DNA of 64,000 nt. Source: Cristatella mucedo. Taxonomy: Eukaryota; Bryozoa; Phylactolaemata; Cristatellidae. The DNA is taken from positions 74,501 through 138,500 of the forward strand of contig WPIO01000134.1 in NCBI GenBank assembly GCA_009760855.2, written 5' to 3'. This document shows positions 21,276 through 54,330 of the stretch, piece by piece. The notes beneath the pieces were generated by a model. It was not told the DNA's origin and did no database searches. It saw only the letters and a list, made by a program, of their open reading frames with translations. Numbering within the stretch: the first letter of the stretch is position 1; each line of letters begins with the position of its first letter. Position numbers and translations under genes: made by a program.

Positions 21276-21512
21276 CTCCATCAGCTGGCACTGAATCAAT
21301 TGGTAGGTCGCAACGCAGGCAGCCCATTCTGCTCGACGTTTTTTCGCTGCACGGATTTCTGTTCGATATGTTATAGTAGGCTGGCAGCCTGTAACCTGGC
21401 TGGCACGTGGCCGGCTACTGCAGTGAAGGCTGTCCATCTGTGCAGCAGTAGTACAGGCAGAGGTCTATGTCATCGGCGATGTACTCGTCTTGTAGCTGGC
21501 CGTGGGTGCATT
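21276..21512 (-). pseudogene. Candidate Cys-rich exon with in-frame TAG
   Basis: Between acceptor CTTTCAG and donor GGAG|GTAATG one frame reads ECTHGQLQDEYIADDIDLC, YYCCTDGQPSLQ, a TAG, then PATCQPGYRLPAYYNIS and RMGCLRCDLPIDSVPADG. The length is 237 nt, phase 1 in and out. The spacing of cysteines and CQPGYRL resemble extracellular Cys-rich modules. I do not recognise the family. It could be an upstream exon of the EGF/IgGFc-binding gene, but its exit phase does not fit the next known exon, so at least one exon would be missing between them. It could also be chance. Confidence 0.35.
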
Positions 21513-22784
21513 CTGAAAGTAGTTGAACACATTTAACACACTCACTGTCAGCCAATGACGTTGTCATTTTTACAAGGCCCTCTGTGACCCTCTTCATTGC
21601 TCATGGAGCCAGTATTATTCAGTGTTACTTGTGCAACTCCTTGGAACGCAGCAGCACTATCTAAGGACAATGTGCTGCTAAACGAAAGTGAAGCTCGAGA
21701 ATTTAATAAGTCAGTGCTTACCCAGCAGGTTCTTGCCATTGCAGGATATAACAAGAGCAGAAGCCAGGAATATCACACTGAGCACTGTCATTCAGCTATC
21801 TGAAATCCCAGTTGTAAACACTGTAGAAAATTAGCTGCTGGCTCGGCTCTCAGCTTGCAGCTCCTGTTGGCAACAGTCAAATGCCCAACGAGTCCTCACT
21901 TTAAGAGCCTTAGGTGGACATGAATCAAGTTTTTTTCTCGAAGTCACCACATGCCATCTGGGTACCTGCATGTTTGAACAGATTGACGATAAGGGAGGTC
22001 GGCATGTGGGCTAGGTAGTGGGCCACTGCAGGCTGTAGTAGCACTCATTCATCAAGATTACCAGCTGTTCAGACGATCCACTGACTTGAAGGTCAACTGG
22101 ATGAGTTTCAGACTTGAATCCATGGCGGCCAGACTCTGCTATCCGGCTACCTAATAAAATAGGAGGCGGTCGTACCTGATGACTCTCCACAGATACAAGG
22201 CATGCATGTTCGGCTCTGAAGCCAGATTCAGCGAACTGTTGACCTCTTCAGCTGCTGTGCTCGTTGGGAGCTGCTATATGTTTTCTCTACATATTGCATG
22301 GAGCAAATAAAGAGCAGTGTAGCCCACTGTCGGTGATCATTTTAGTTCATTCACAAATTGCACTAGCTTTTATACCGATGTAATCGCGAAGCCAAAGCTA
22401 GGCTTTCATTTCTATACAGATTGCCTGCAGCTGTTCCAGTGCCTTGATTCCTTGCAGTATTCCGGCATGCCAAACTCGGTCAACAACTTACTACACATAC
22501 TGCTGAAATTCGCTCACGGATAGCAGCAAGCTATCGTAATATCAATCGCGATCAAATCAGCTTACTAGTGGAAGGTGATAGTTCATTCTTTCTAAATGGG
22601 CACTACCATCTCGTGAATCATTTGTACTCAATCAGGGTTTACAGCTCTAAAGTGACCTCACATCAGCTCTACATTCTAGTCTGCCCGGCTCTAGCGACCT
22701 ATAATTTAAACATTCAGACATGCTGATAGAGGGAACCCCTACTCAAACTTATCAAATCATTAGTGATAGCCCCTCTTGACTAAT
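21513..22784. other. No gene recognised
   Basis: Mixed-composition sequence with short overlapping ORFs on both strands (for example around 21548-21803) and no known motif. Confidence 0.45.
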
Positions 22785-22925
22785 ATAATTAACTGCTTAC
22801 TGGTCTGCCGGCCTGTGCAATTCGTCATATGCAGCTATTCTAAAAAATGCATCCAGACTTGTCTGATGTGATTATCACGGTTACCACATTATATCCCTTC
22901 TTGCCGAAGATTTCAAAATTATTTC
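22785..22925 (+). mobile_element. LINE A relic
   Basis: AACTGCTTACTGGTCTGCCGGCCTGTGCAATTCG matches the NSLLTGLPACAIR block of LINE A and is followed by decayed CAGCTATTC...TATCCCTTCTTGCCGA. Confidence 0.7.
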
Positions 22926-25496
22926 CAGACTTACTGAGAAGCACCATTTGGCCTAGGAAGTTTAAAAGAGATCTGCAAAGAAGCCACCGGCTGTGGCTCA
23001 CATTCGCAGCTCATAACGAAGAAGTGACCATCTTTTCTTCAGGGTAGATCTGAAAAAACCCCAAACAGTGTCCCATCTACACACAACTTCGGGTTCTCCC
23101 AAAAAGAGAGAGCAACTACTTTTAGAGAGAATACGACTCTTTTTTGGTCTCACACTTTTGACCTTTGCCTTAAGGCCACCTCTCAGTCTCTCTACGAAAG
23201 GAAGGCCTCCAATGGCTTAAGATGGAGTCACGTCAGCCAGCTAAATGGGAGGCTGCATTCGGGAAGAGCTTAAGTTTCGTGCTCAGAAATATTATCCTCT
23301 TGGTTGGGTGTTTTCTAGCTATTCAGACTTTGTAAAAATGGGTATTAATTATTCATTTCCAAAGGGCTAGAAATATCATCTTATGGAACTTTTTCGGTGG
23401 CAGACTCTCATTAAACTTCCAAATGGTCTAGCCTTTCACGTTCAAAGAAGCTTAATTGAATAAAGCTTTAAAAGATGTCGACGTGGCAGAGGCGGAAGTT
23501 CCGTCAAAAATTTACATAAACTGAAGGCATTTCCTGTGCAGCTCCTTTAGACTTCTAGCTCCAAATCAGTCGATAGACATGACCCCTCAGTAACGAGTTT
23601 GAATTACAAAAAATCAGTGACATGGGCTACTAAAGAGGGACAAACTAAGGGTCAATAAACGCTGGTAGGAAATCATTTCAGAATGTATTAGAACTCAGTC
23701 AGGTCGTTGCCGGGCGCTCCAACACGAGACAGCAGTTAGGTCAAAAACATCAAAGAATCATCCATGAATCTAAGTACTCCATTTCTTGAGTCGCGCTGCC
23801 CGGTTCGGGTTGCTAGCTGCACAGGTAGGAGGATATCGGGCCTTAGTAGTTGACAAATGAAATTAATCAAATGCTAAGTCTCGGCAGCCACGTTAATAAA
23901 ACTCTTTCCTTCTATCTAGTGCTACGATATCGCTCTGCTGTGATGCGGGGAGAAATGCAGCCGACGGAAGCCGACTGCGAAGTTTTCTTCCGCCTCAGAG
24001 TGTACACAGCATTGCATTAGGTATCAAGGCATTACTACGCGAATACACTCGTTCTCGAGCCCGTTTCTTGATCTCCATCTATCCACTCTTCTGCTTTTTA
24101 GATAGTAGTGCCAATCTCTACAAATTGCTATTTATATTAGATAAAAGAATCTCTATTTAGTGAATCAAGACCTGCATATAGGAGACGCATCTTCGTCAGA
24201 GAGCTAACCGTTTTCAGCAATTTTTTGGGAGTTAAGCCTACGGCTAAAGTGCCTAGGCGAAGTATTGTACGAGTTTCCAGAGTATTTTGAGGATGAACAA
24301 CTTTCCAAGCAGTTTTGAAAGAAAATCTGTTGCATTGCTCATCACCTCTGAAAATCGAAGTCTTAGCTGCATACCAAAACCTTGACCTTGAACTGGCTAC
24401 CTGGAGCCTTGCCAATGACCAAGACAATGCCTGGACATTGCGAACAAAATGTGAAGGCAGCAAGCATCAGAGTCCCCGTAATCCTCCTTCCGCATCGATG
24501 TATCAGTGTGACTCCTATATACGAAGCACGGCGCTCCTCAGCCACTGACAGCAGCTGGCTCCGTATCCTCTTTGCAGTGCAAAACTGTTAGTTGACATCC
24601 ACTTCCGCTCAGCAGTAGCAATAGAAATTCTTCTCTCTACAGTGGAGTAGTAGCTTCATGTACAAAATGCCAGATATTCTCACCATTTTTATTAGAATTG
24701 CAGCAGCGGAACGACAGCCCGAGAGATTGGACTAAGTAAGCGAGTGACGTAGAATATGTGGTTCGTGGAGTCAGCCAAAAGACTAATCTATTCGATACAC
24801 CGTAAGAAATTATAGAAGTAACAGGGGACGCGCTGGCATCGCAAAATTATCTTCTTTACCCCCCCCCCCTCCCCATCTCGCCCAACACATAATAAATGCA
24901 TGAGTTCAATTACTGGAGCTAGAGATTTCTAAGCGATCGCTCATTCAATGCACAAGGCTCATGTAATTTTACATAATGTACGCCTCAGTTACTAACTCAG
25001 CTTACACAACCACTAAGGTAGAGTTACGATAGACAGTTTGCTGTAGCGTACTCACAGCTCACGCGGCTTCAGCTATACACATCGATTCAAAAAGTCTTAA
25101 TTTCACACTTTAAAGAGAAAAAGCGAAACGTAGCTGGGTCAGATGGGAAGTGGAGGGAATTCGAGGGAGTGAGTATTATTGGAACAGCAGGTCATGCTAG
25201 TAGGATAGATTTTACCACAGTCGGCTGCAGTAGAGAAGATTGCGTCGCGTGAGAATTTTTTATGAGAGCTTGAAAATTAGCGAGCTGCAGAGCAAAGGCT
25301 TGTTTGTGTCTTCGATCGTCTTCAAGCGTAAGGATAGAATAGCTAACTTAGCGACCATAGAGAACCTGAGGGCGCGAGGATAAGAAATTCGAGGAGCAGT
25401 TCATGGTCGGCGCAGCATTTATCGTACGCAATGTTTTTTGGCTGTCTGTTTTGTGACCCAATACTGTGCAAGAGGCCAGAAGTGCAGCGGCGCTTT
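22926..25496. other. No gene recognised
   Basis: The minus-strand openings at 24137-24463 and 24363-24545 overlap one another and lack a known domain. A poly-C tract lies at about 24859-24869. From 25300 the sequence becomes richer in CpG toward the GH9 promoter. Confidence 0.45.
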
Positions 25497-25800
25497 AATA
25501 GTAATAGTAATAATACGTTTTTATAGCGCCCTCACAGAACTGAATCTCTCTATAGAAACTGTACAGGTACTTCATATAAAGCCTTACCAAACGTTGGGTG
25601 GTAACATCCGCAAGCGGCAGGTATTGTGTAAGCAGCTACATGCACAAGAAGGAGGAATCGCTAAGACCAACCAAATGCCGTAACAAACCTGTGCATCTTA
25701 AGCTTCTTTTAAAATCTTGTCACCTCAGGGGACGTTGCGACGTGCGTCAGTAGTGAGTTCAAGGCGTTGGGAGCATAGGAGCTAAAGGGCGCGATCTTCA
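25497..25800 (-). mobile_element. LINE A 3' fragment
   Basis: On the plus strand it opens with TAATAGTAATAATACG and TATAGCGCCCTCACAGAACTGAATCTCT, the complement of the LINE A tail. At 25720-25800 it has CAGGGGACGTTGCGACGTGCGTCAG...GGGAGCATAGGAGC, matching the complement of the WNSLPTCVRTSPD region. It lies just upstream of the GH9 promoter. Confidence 0.75.
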
Positions 25801-25995
25801 GCGGCTACTAGTGCGCTCAGTGCGGCCGTGCTCACTAAGCCGTGCAGTCACACAGCGTAAGCATTGTGCATTCGCGCTATCAGAGGCTCGCTGCGCGGTA
25901 CGTCAATGTGCGAAAATATCGGACCGTTCATTGGCCGATCGTTACCCTTTATCTCTTCAGCCCGTGGGAAAAGACCGCACGTCGGCGCACCTCGA

Positions 25996-26001
25996 TATAA
26001 A
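25996..26001 (+). promoter_or_regulatory. TATA box of the GH9 gene
   Basis: TATAAA in the context CTCGATATAAAGAC, 43 bp before the ATG. Transcription would be expected to start near 26026-26031, giving a very short 5' leader. The ~200 bp upstream are rich in CpG compared with the rest of the window. Confidence 0.6.
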
Positions 26002-26043
26002 GACAAGGTTGCGGTTAATCTAGAGAGACTCGCACCAGCCAAT

Positions 26044-46475
<20,432 letters not shown>

Positions 46476-46682
46476 TGAACGCCTAGGTAATCTCTTCATT
46501 CTGCCTTACCTACCCTGAAAGAACAGTGCGTGATCACTCAGCGAATTAGTGGTAATTAAAGTTTCGCTAGGTACTTTTAGCCTTGGATGTTTGACCCACA
46601 AAATTTGACTCACATACACTTAGTGGCAAGCCTAAACCCTGTCTGCCGGCTATCAACAGGGGTACTCAGTCTTCAGCTTTAA

Positions 46683-46840
<158 letters not shown>

Positions 46841-46979
46841 CGATCTTCACAGATCTTCAGTTCAACCGGTTAACATGCAACCGAGTGCTCGCATTCAAGA
46901 TGCTAGTACTTGATAAGCTGCAGGCGCCGGCCGTCGGTGCTTACTTCTTGTCAGTGAATGGAATAGATATATGAGATTC

Positions 46980-47262
46980 CATGAGCTTCTTACGCAACGA
47001 CATCTACTCTCCAACTGCCGACTATAGCACATCTTTTTCAGCGGTCCTGAACTGCTACTTCTATGCTACTCACTACCTAAACTGCTCTTCTAACTCTGCT
47101 ATGCTTCCCACTTTCTCTTTGTTTCGTGAGACGAAGTCTGTTGGCTACCGAATGCGTACCGAAAGCCGCTTAGGCTGTGAGTGCGCTATACAAAACTCTC
47201 CTGCGTAACACCCACATGGTCTTTATGACTTTGTGGAGTTACTGACGGAGATATGTTACATT
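46980..47262 (+). mobile_element. LINE B 3' end
   Basis: CTTCTTACGCAACGACATC, TACTTCTATGCTACTCACTA, GTTGGCTACCGAATGCGTAC and CTTTGTGGAGTTACTGACGG match the LINE B 3' region at 36500-36790 and 57575-57775. Confidence 0.85.
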
Positions 47263-47810
47263 ACATGAGCGTCGCAAGGTATGGAGCACTAGCACTCTCC
47301 AGAGAGACGTGTACTTTTATTGTAAATGTGCATGTAAATATAATGCGAACGCACAAAAATTACTCACCCAGAAACATAAAAATATGTACATATATGTACC
47401 TTCATAAAGGTGCAAGTATATGCATATTTTTATATTCACATATACAGTACATATTCCCTTCATACATCGTATACAATCCCCTACTTAGTTAGAGCAGATG
47501 AAAACATGTACTACACTAGGTTCACTGCCTATGGACTCACTTCATTGAGTCAGAGTAGAATTACACATCTATTACACGTCCCTCCCAGAATTATTACTGG
47601 TATCTTGCCGCCTGACGGAAGTGCCGCGTGACGGAAGAATGGGCCGACTTTCTAGATTTAATTAGTACTGACTCCCACTAATCAGTGGGAATATTTCCTT
47701 CCTGACTGCCTGAACTGCTCAGAGAGGGATTTAGTTCTCTTAGCTTGATATGAAAAGTTATTACCATCATTAAAGTATTGTCGTTATTATTAAACTATTT
47801 ATACATATAT
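47263..47810. other. No gene recognised
   Basis: AT-rich. A weak resemblance to the LINE A/SINE tail (CAGAGAGGGATTTAGTTCTCTTAG) at about 47718-47745 is followed by ATTATT-type sequence. Confidence 0.45.
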
Positions 47811-47949
47811 ATATGTGTGTGTGTGCGTGTGTGCGTGCGTGCGTGCGTGTGTGTCTGTGTGTGTGTGTATATGCACGCTTTTATAGTGTATGTTCATAGA
47901 CAGGCATATATAATACACATTCATTTATTTATTTTTATTTGTATGGATG

Positions 47950-48034
<85 letters not shown>
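47811..48034. repeat. (GT)n and (TA)n microsatellites
   Basis: Interrupted (GT)n at about 47811-47870 and a (TA)n array with one GTA interruption at about 47955-48034. Confidence 0.95.
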
Positions 48035-48036
<2 letters not shown>

Positions 48037-48073
48037 CATATACCTATACATTTAGATATTGTTGCATTTGTAT

Positions 48074-48734
48074 CATGCATTTAAAAGGGGTTGTAGGACA
48101 TCCCCCCCCCGACGTCCCCCCGACATTCCCCCCTATGTTGATGAATGCGATTCCCCTCGTTAGCACATTTCCCCCTATGTTGATGAATGTATAACTAAGA
48201 ATACAGATAAATATGTACATGATCAAATGAAGTTCACGCTCTATTGGAATAAAATCAACTCAGTGTAAGTGGCGATAAGACAGCAAGACCGACGGAGACG
48301 GTGCGGCCAGCTCGGCGTCGGCGGTGGTGGTCGACGCGAGACGCCCAGTGCAGCAACGACTGTGGCGGCGGCGGAGAGGTTTGGACGGGCGGTAGCCGGT
48401 GGTGCCGATGTCGGGAGGGGCGGCGGCGGCTTAGGATACTGCAACGCGACTGCTGCCGTGAGCGTCTGCTGCTGGCCACCCGGGCAGAGCTTTCACCTTG
48501 CACTTGGTGGTCTGCCGAAATGCAGGGCCGCAGTGACAGCATTTCTAATGACTATATGTAGGAATGTGTTGTGTACTATATACCACATAATATTTTTGCA
48601 AGATATGTAAACAAGACAATTTATATCGTGGCATTTCCATACGGGAAGGGAGGAAATGCCCTACTCCATGGGGGAAATGTCTTACTCCCAGTGGGGGAAT
48701 GTCGGGGGAAGTCTGTACCCCTTAAAAAGGCATG
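48074..48734. mobile_element. Inverted-repeat (foldback/MITE-like) element with GC-rich core
   Basis: The left end (CATGCATTTAAAAGGGG, then a C-rich run, then CCCCCCGACATTCCCCCC near 48133) is matched in inverse orientation by the right end (GGGGGAATGTCGGGGGAAG, then TACCCCTTAAAAAGGCATG, 48692-48734). The arms are 45-60 nt and imperfect. Inside the arms a TATGTTGATGAATG word occurs twice on the left, and the right has related GGGGGAAATGTC. The core at about 48262-48540 is strikingly GC-rich in an AT-rich neighbourhood. No transposase motif is seen; the Arg-rich ORFs in the core are composition artefacts. Confidence 0.65.
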
Positions 48735-50854
48735 TATTTGAATAGTTATATCATAGAAATACATTGTGTAGCCTGCTCTCCGAGTTTGAGGGCTGCCTCT
48801 GGAGAAATAAAATTTGGATGACAAAGAGTGGCAGTAGCACAGAAATTTCTCTCATCAACCTAAAAGTGATTTATTCTTGGCATTGCTAGAACAGAACGTT
48901 AAAATGCAAGTATCAAGTGAAAGCATTAGGCACGTGCAGCTAAGCATTAGGCACGTGCAGCTAGATACATTTTAGCATGCCTGTAAATGAAACACGGAGG
49001 CGAATTCCGCAGAGAAGAACATGCAAACTAAATGGGTTTGTCGACAACAATATATCCTCGAAAAGGAAGGCACACAGACGAATACGCATGTCGCAAGTGA
49101 CCTGCCCTGTTCTTCTAGTGGTGGAAAAAACCTTCCCAGCTCAAATGCAAATGACTCAAACTCGCAATAACTTTCGCCTCGTTCATCAGCAATGTTTTCA
49201 TACATTAGCAAAGGTAATATTGAATATGTTAGGCGTTGATAATCGTATTCCTCGCGGCTCCGCACAAAGTGTGGTCACCATCACAGAGCTTTCTTAGCTG
49301 CGCACCCAGCAGATCTCTAGAATTTTCTCTGAGTGTTTGCAGAGTACCTCTCCAGATTTTCTTTTCTAAAGTAACAATTACTCCAGACCCGCTTTCATAA
49401 AGCGATTTTATTACCACTTTTTTGGTCGTAAAAGAAGAATTTTCATAGAGTTCTTGACTTCCTTGGTACGAAATATTTTAGAAACTGACATTGTCGGCTG
49501 CTACTAGTGTGTTCTTTCGTGATGGTATTTTTCAATCCATTCAGCGATCAAGAGCTTGGAGATGAGAGGACTTCTGGGATAGCCTCCCTTGTGAACTATC
49601 GACGATCGATTAGAAGAGAAGGCAATTCTCGACTTACTCGGCAACCAACCACCATTAAAGAGCATGAACTGCCCTTGATCACAGACAAGTAGAGCACAGA
49701 GTGAACTCAATGCAAAGAGGATAAGGAATTGTACTGAACACCAAACAATCTTTATTCTGACCTTTGCCAAAGCTGTTTTTGAATAAATGAGGTTTGGATG
49801 CAGCACTTTCAGAAATACTGGTTTCGCTTGACGTAAGCTCGAAGTATTTGTAAAGTAAAACAAATGGTCGGCTGATCAAACAGTCTCATTGACATAGTGA
49901 CGGGGATCCTTTGCGGTGGCCACACAATTGAGAAGGCAATAGAGGATTGTCTGCTACAGCGCTCCAGCCCTTGACCGTGTTGGTAAAGTCCCAGAGCCTT
50001 GCCTCTGCCTTAGCGGAAATCCAGCAAATGCAAAAGACTGTTTGCTCCTGCTCCTGCAAGGTGTAATTGGCTGCTGCATCAACTAACTGATTGGCCACTC
50101 AAGCCAGCTTAACTGACCGGAAGCTACGTTGGTATTGTCTTGTCAAATGATAATACCTTACAGCATGGCTGGTTGTTGCTCTGTAATCTGAAAACCTGCA
50201 GTTAATAAAGTGCTGTCCAAGTTGGAGCAGGGATTTTAAGCGAAATTTTCACATTATTCGAAGAACCAATGACTGCAGGTTCATTCAGGCATCTCGATTC
50301 AGTCTTTTATTGTAATTCAAGGGTGTATAATTGACTCAGAAAAACGAGCGAGCGCTGCATCATTTTCACTATTTCGATCAACTTTTTAATGAATATACAC
50401 GTATTTAAAAAAACCAAGGATAGAGTGAAGCCACGAAAGTCAAAGCACGAAGTAGCGAGGGACGACTGTATTCCATTCGTCTGTAGCTTCTTGCTCATCG
50501 CCACGATTACCTCCCTTTCATCCGGCTGCATTCGACTCGGGCGGCAGAGATCCAGAATTCAAGGCGAATGTCTAAGCTCCGCTGACTTAACGCCCGTGGC
50601 CTTCGAAGAGTGAATAACCCTAGCGGAACGTGAGCGCGTGGCAGTTGCTCGTGGCAAGCAAGCCCTATCTTCGCTCCCTCAGCTTCGATCACTAGTGTCA
50701 TTCTCTGTAGGACAACTACTTTACCTAGCCAATACTGCTGACTAATGGGTGACTGCAGGCAGTTTTTAATTTTTTAACAAACCATTATTTCAGATTTTAA
50801 AAAACAATCAAGGATCTGGATCTTCAAACACCCATCAGCTTCCGCGGAGTACAT

Positions 50855-50855
<1 letters not shown>
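48735..50855. other. No gene recognised
   Basis: Several 60-120 codon openings occur on both strands (for example 48972-49297 and 49504-49863), but they overlap each other and carry no known motif. No repeat family is recognised. Confidence 0.45.
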
Positions 50856-50898
<43 letters not shown>

Positions 50899-51038
50899 CA
50901 TTTATATAGCGCCCCAAGAGAACTTCATCTCTATTCAGGCGCTTCACATATGCCTCGGGGCTCGAGCCCACGACCTCAGTCCGACCTTGGTCGGGGCGAG
51001 CACCTTAACCACTAGACCAAACCAGCTCGGCATTGATA
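50852..51038 (-). mobile_element. tRNA-derived SINE, young copy with TSD and (TA)n tail
   Basis: On the plus strand: CATTGATA (50852-50859), (TA)n tail, ATTCATTTATATAGCGCC, B box GGGGCTCGAGCCC, A-box side ACCTTAACCACTAGACCAAA, then CAGCTCGG and CATTGATA (51031-51038). The perfect 8-bp direct repeat is a target-site duplication, typical of LINE-driven retroposition. The body is ~140 bp. Confidence 0.92.
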
Positions 51039-51063
51039 ATATCCAAGCAGGAGTACACCTGTT

Positions 51064-51107
51064 GTTGGCCACCATCACATGCTTTTCAGCATGTGATGGT
51101 GGCCAAC
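51064..51107. other. Perfect 19-bp hairpin
   Basis: GTTGGCCACCATCACATGC (51064-51082) and its exact reverse complement (51089-51107) flank a TTTTCA loop. It lies 25 bp beyond a SINE insertion. Confidence 0.95.
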
Positions 51108-52290
<1,183 letters not shown>

Positions 52291-52584
52291 GCTTCGCTAT
52301 CTCTATCTTTGTCTTACATAACTGGAAACTATGCAACTTCTCCGGTCTGCTGTATTTGAGCTATAGTTACATAGCACGACTTTCAAGCCTCGACGGGCCA
52401 CGGTCGCCTGCTATAGTCCTACAATCAGACACTGCATAATGCACGAGAGACAAGCCCGGGTCTCTGCAGGATCAATTTTGAAGAATAATATGTTTTTTGA
52501 CTCCTATAGAATTGTATTCATATTAATGAGAAAAAATTTGTAATCCTGTAACTTCATTTCAAAAGAATTTTAAATAGAAAAGAA

Positions 52585-53118
52585 TCAACAATAAGTAAAC
52601 AAAATTGAAGATACATAAAGTCCAAAGGTATTGCCTGAAAAATTAACTCTTAACAGATATTTAAGCAACGTAGTGTGCAATTGATACTGCAAATTTCCCC
52701 TTGCGTGAACTACAGTGAACGTAAAGGCATTAACTTGCCTTGTAAGATTTGCCGCCAGTTGGCCCTGAAGAAACTCCGAACGTTCTTCTGTACCCGGGTT
52801 TGGTTGGCTGGGACGGGACGGTTGTGGTGTGATGGAGGTCGCCGGCTGGGCCGGAGTCTGACCTGTGGTCATGGCCGGATGTTCGGTGAAGAAGAGGTCT
52901 CTGGAAACGAAAATTGGCTGAGTAAGTCGTGGTGTTGGAGGCTCCCGGTCTGGCCGAGTTATGCATCTGAATGATTGCAAGCGTGCTCCGGTGATGCGGT
53001 CACGGACGCAAGGTGACAAGTACCCAAGGCCCGAACGGAGCCAGATAACAGGCTCGTTGTTAATGCTTATGTATTCCTCGTTCTCGTTGTAGCGTGTGCT
53101 TGCTGCGCCATCTCGCAT
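52585..53118 (-). CDS. Hypothetical 177-codon ORF, Pro-rich
   Basis: An open frame of 177 codons with a Pro/Thr/Gln-rich middle (TTGQTPAQPATSITPQPSRP) and no domain I recognise. Composition suggests a low-complexity part of a transposable-element protein or a chance ORF in GC-richer DNA. No splice sites, RT, protease or integrase motif are evident nearby. Treat as unproven. Confidence 0.25.
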   Translation of the reverse strand: MRDGAASTRYNENEEYISINNEPVIWLRSGLGYLSPCVRDRITGARLQSFRCITRPDREPPTPRLTQPIFVSRDLFFTEHPAMTTGQTPAQPATSITPQPSRPSQPNPGTEERSEFLQGQLAANLTRQVNAFTFTVVHARGNLQYQLHTTLLKYLLRVNFSGNTFGLYVSSILFTYC

Positions 53119-53900
53119 GCCTATCGTTTACTTTGTGTAGTATCCTCCCTGTAGACTTGTTTAGTTCCCCTGTTGTTGCTGGCGCATTCGATATTAGAAA
53201 GAGTTTCAACCTGACGTAGCTCGTCTTAACCTAGCTCGCCGTCATGGCGAGCGGCGGCGTGATCTGAGCATGGCGGGGCTTGGCAGGAAATAGCCTCCGA
53301 CACCTGGATTTCACTTCTTTTGTTATTCGCGTTTCGATCAGCAGGCAGCAGCAAAATACGATATTACGAAATACTTATGTCACAATCTAAGATTGTATAT
53401 GTTGTCAGCTATAATCGCAAGAGAGCTGCGTTTCTCGAGATCACTGAGCAAAGTACGAAACGTAGGTAATTTAATGAGTAAGCACTGGCGGACCACTCAT
53501 TTGTCGCTCTTATCCTCTTTTGAACAGTGCAAGTCGTAGGACGAGTTCGCTCTTTAGTCACCGATATTTCGCAGCATGGCTGTCGACTGCAGCTCGGCGC
53601 CCAGGTCCTGTGCAGGTACGCACTCAATTCGCAGCACAATTCAGCTCGAGTAGCTTCTGTGGCCATTCAAATGCTCCGAAGCCACGCGTCGAGCGTCTAA
53701 TGACTATTGCAAGGTCAGCAAGGTCACCTCGATCGGCTGAGCGGCGGCGCACCGTAACCGGAGAGGTACGGCTCCTTCGTCCCTATCCCCCTCTCGAGGC
53801 AAAATGTGTTGGCGGCGGTCAGTCCCGAGGGCAGCCGGCCTCAGGTTGCACTGCATTTCTAAATAGACTATGCATTCCTACAGCACCATGAGAATGATGA
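53119..53900. other. No gene recognised; GC-richer DNA
   Basis: Relatively CpG-rich at 53220-53290 and 53550-53840, with overlapping openings on both strands. There is no known motif. Confidence 0.4.
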
Positions 53901-54030
<130 letters not shown>

Positions 54031-54148
54031 TGTTAAGGAAAGCTGAAAGGGCAAATTTCAGGTGCTTAGCAACGCTCAGACAGCGGCAAGCACCTGCATT
54101 ACAATTGTTAATTAAGCCGGACGAAGGCTTCATATGGTGAGACCTGTG

Positions 54149-54150
<2 letters not shown>

Positions 54151-54196
<46 letters not shown>

Positions 54197-54330
54197 CATT
54201 TGTATAGCGCCCCAAGAGAACTAAATCTCTATTCAGGCGCTTCACATATGCCTCAGGGCTCGAGCTCACGACCTCAGCCAGACCTTAGTCGGGGCGAGCA
54301 CCTTAACTGCTGGACCAACCCAGCTCGGCA
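54151..54330 (-). mobile_element. tRNA-derived SINE, young copy with (TA)n tail
   Basis: On the plus strand a (TA)n tail at about 54151-54193 precedes ATTCATTTGTATAGCGCCCC, AAATCTCTATTCAGGCGCTT, CAGGGCTCGAGCTCACGACC (B box with one change), and GCACCTTAACTGCTGGACCA to CAGCTCGGC. Nearly the same sequence as the 41 and 51 kb copies. No clean target duplication was found. Confidence 0.9.

Noticed and set aside
48241-48610. Arg/Pro/Gly-rich ORFs on both strands
   Set aside because: All frames are open because of the GC-rich core of the inverted-repeat element; no domain.
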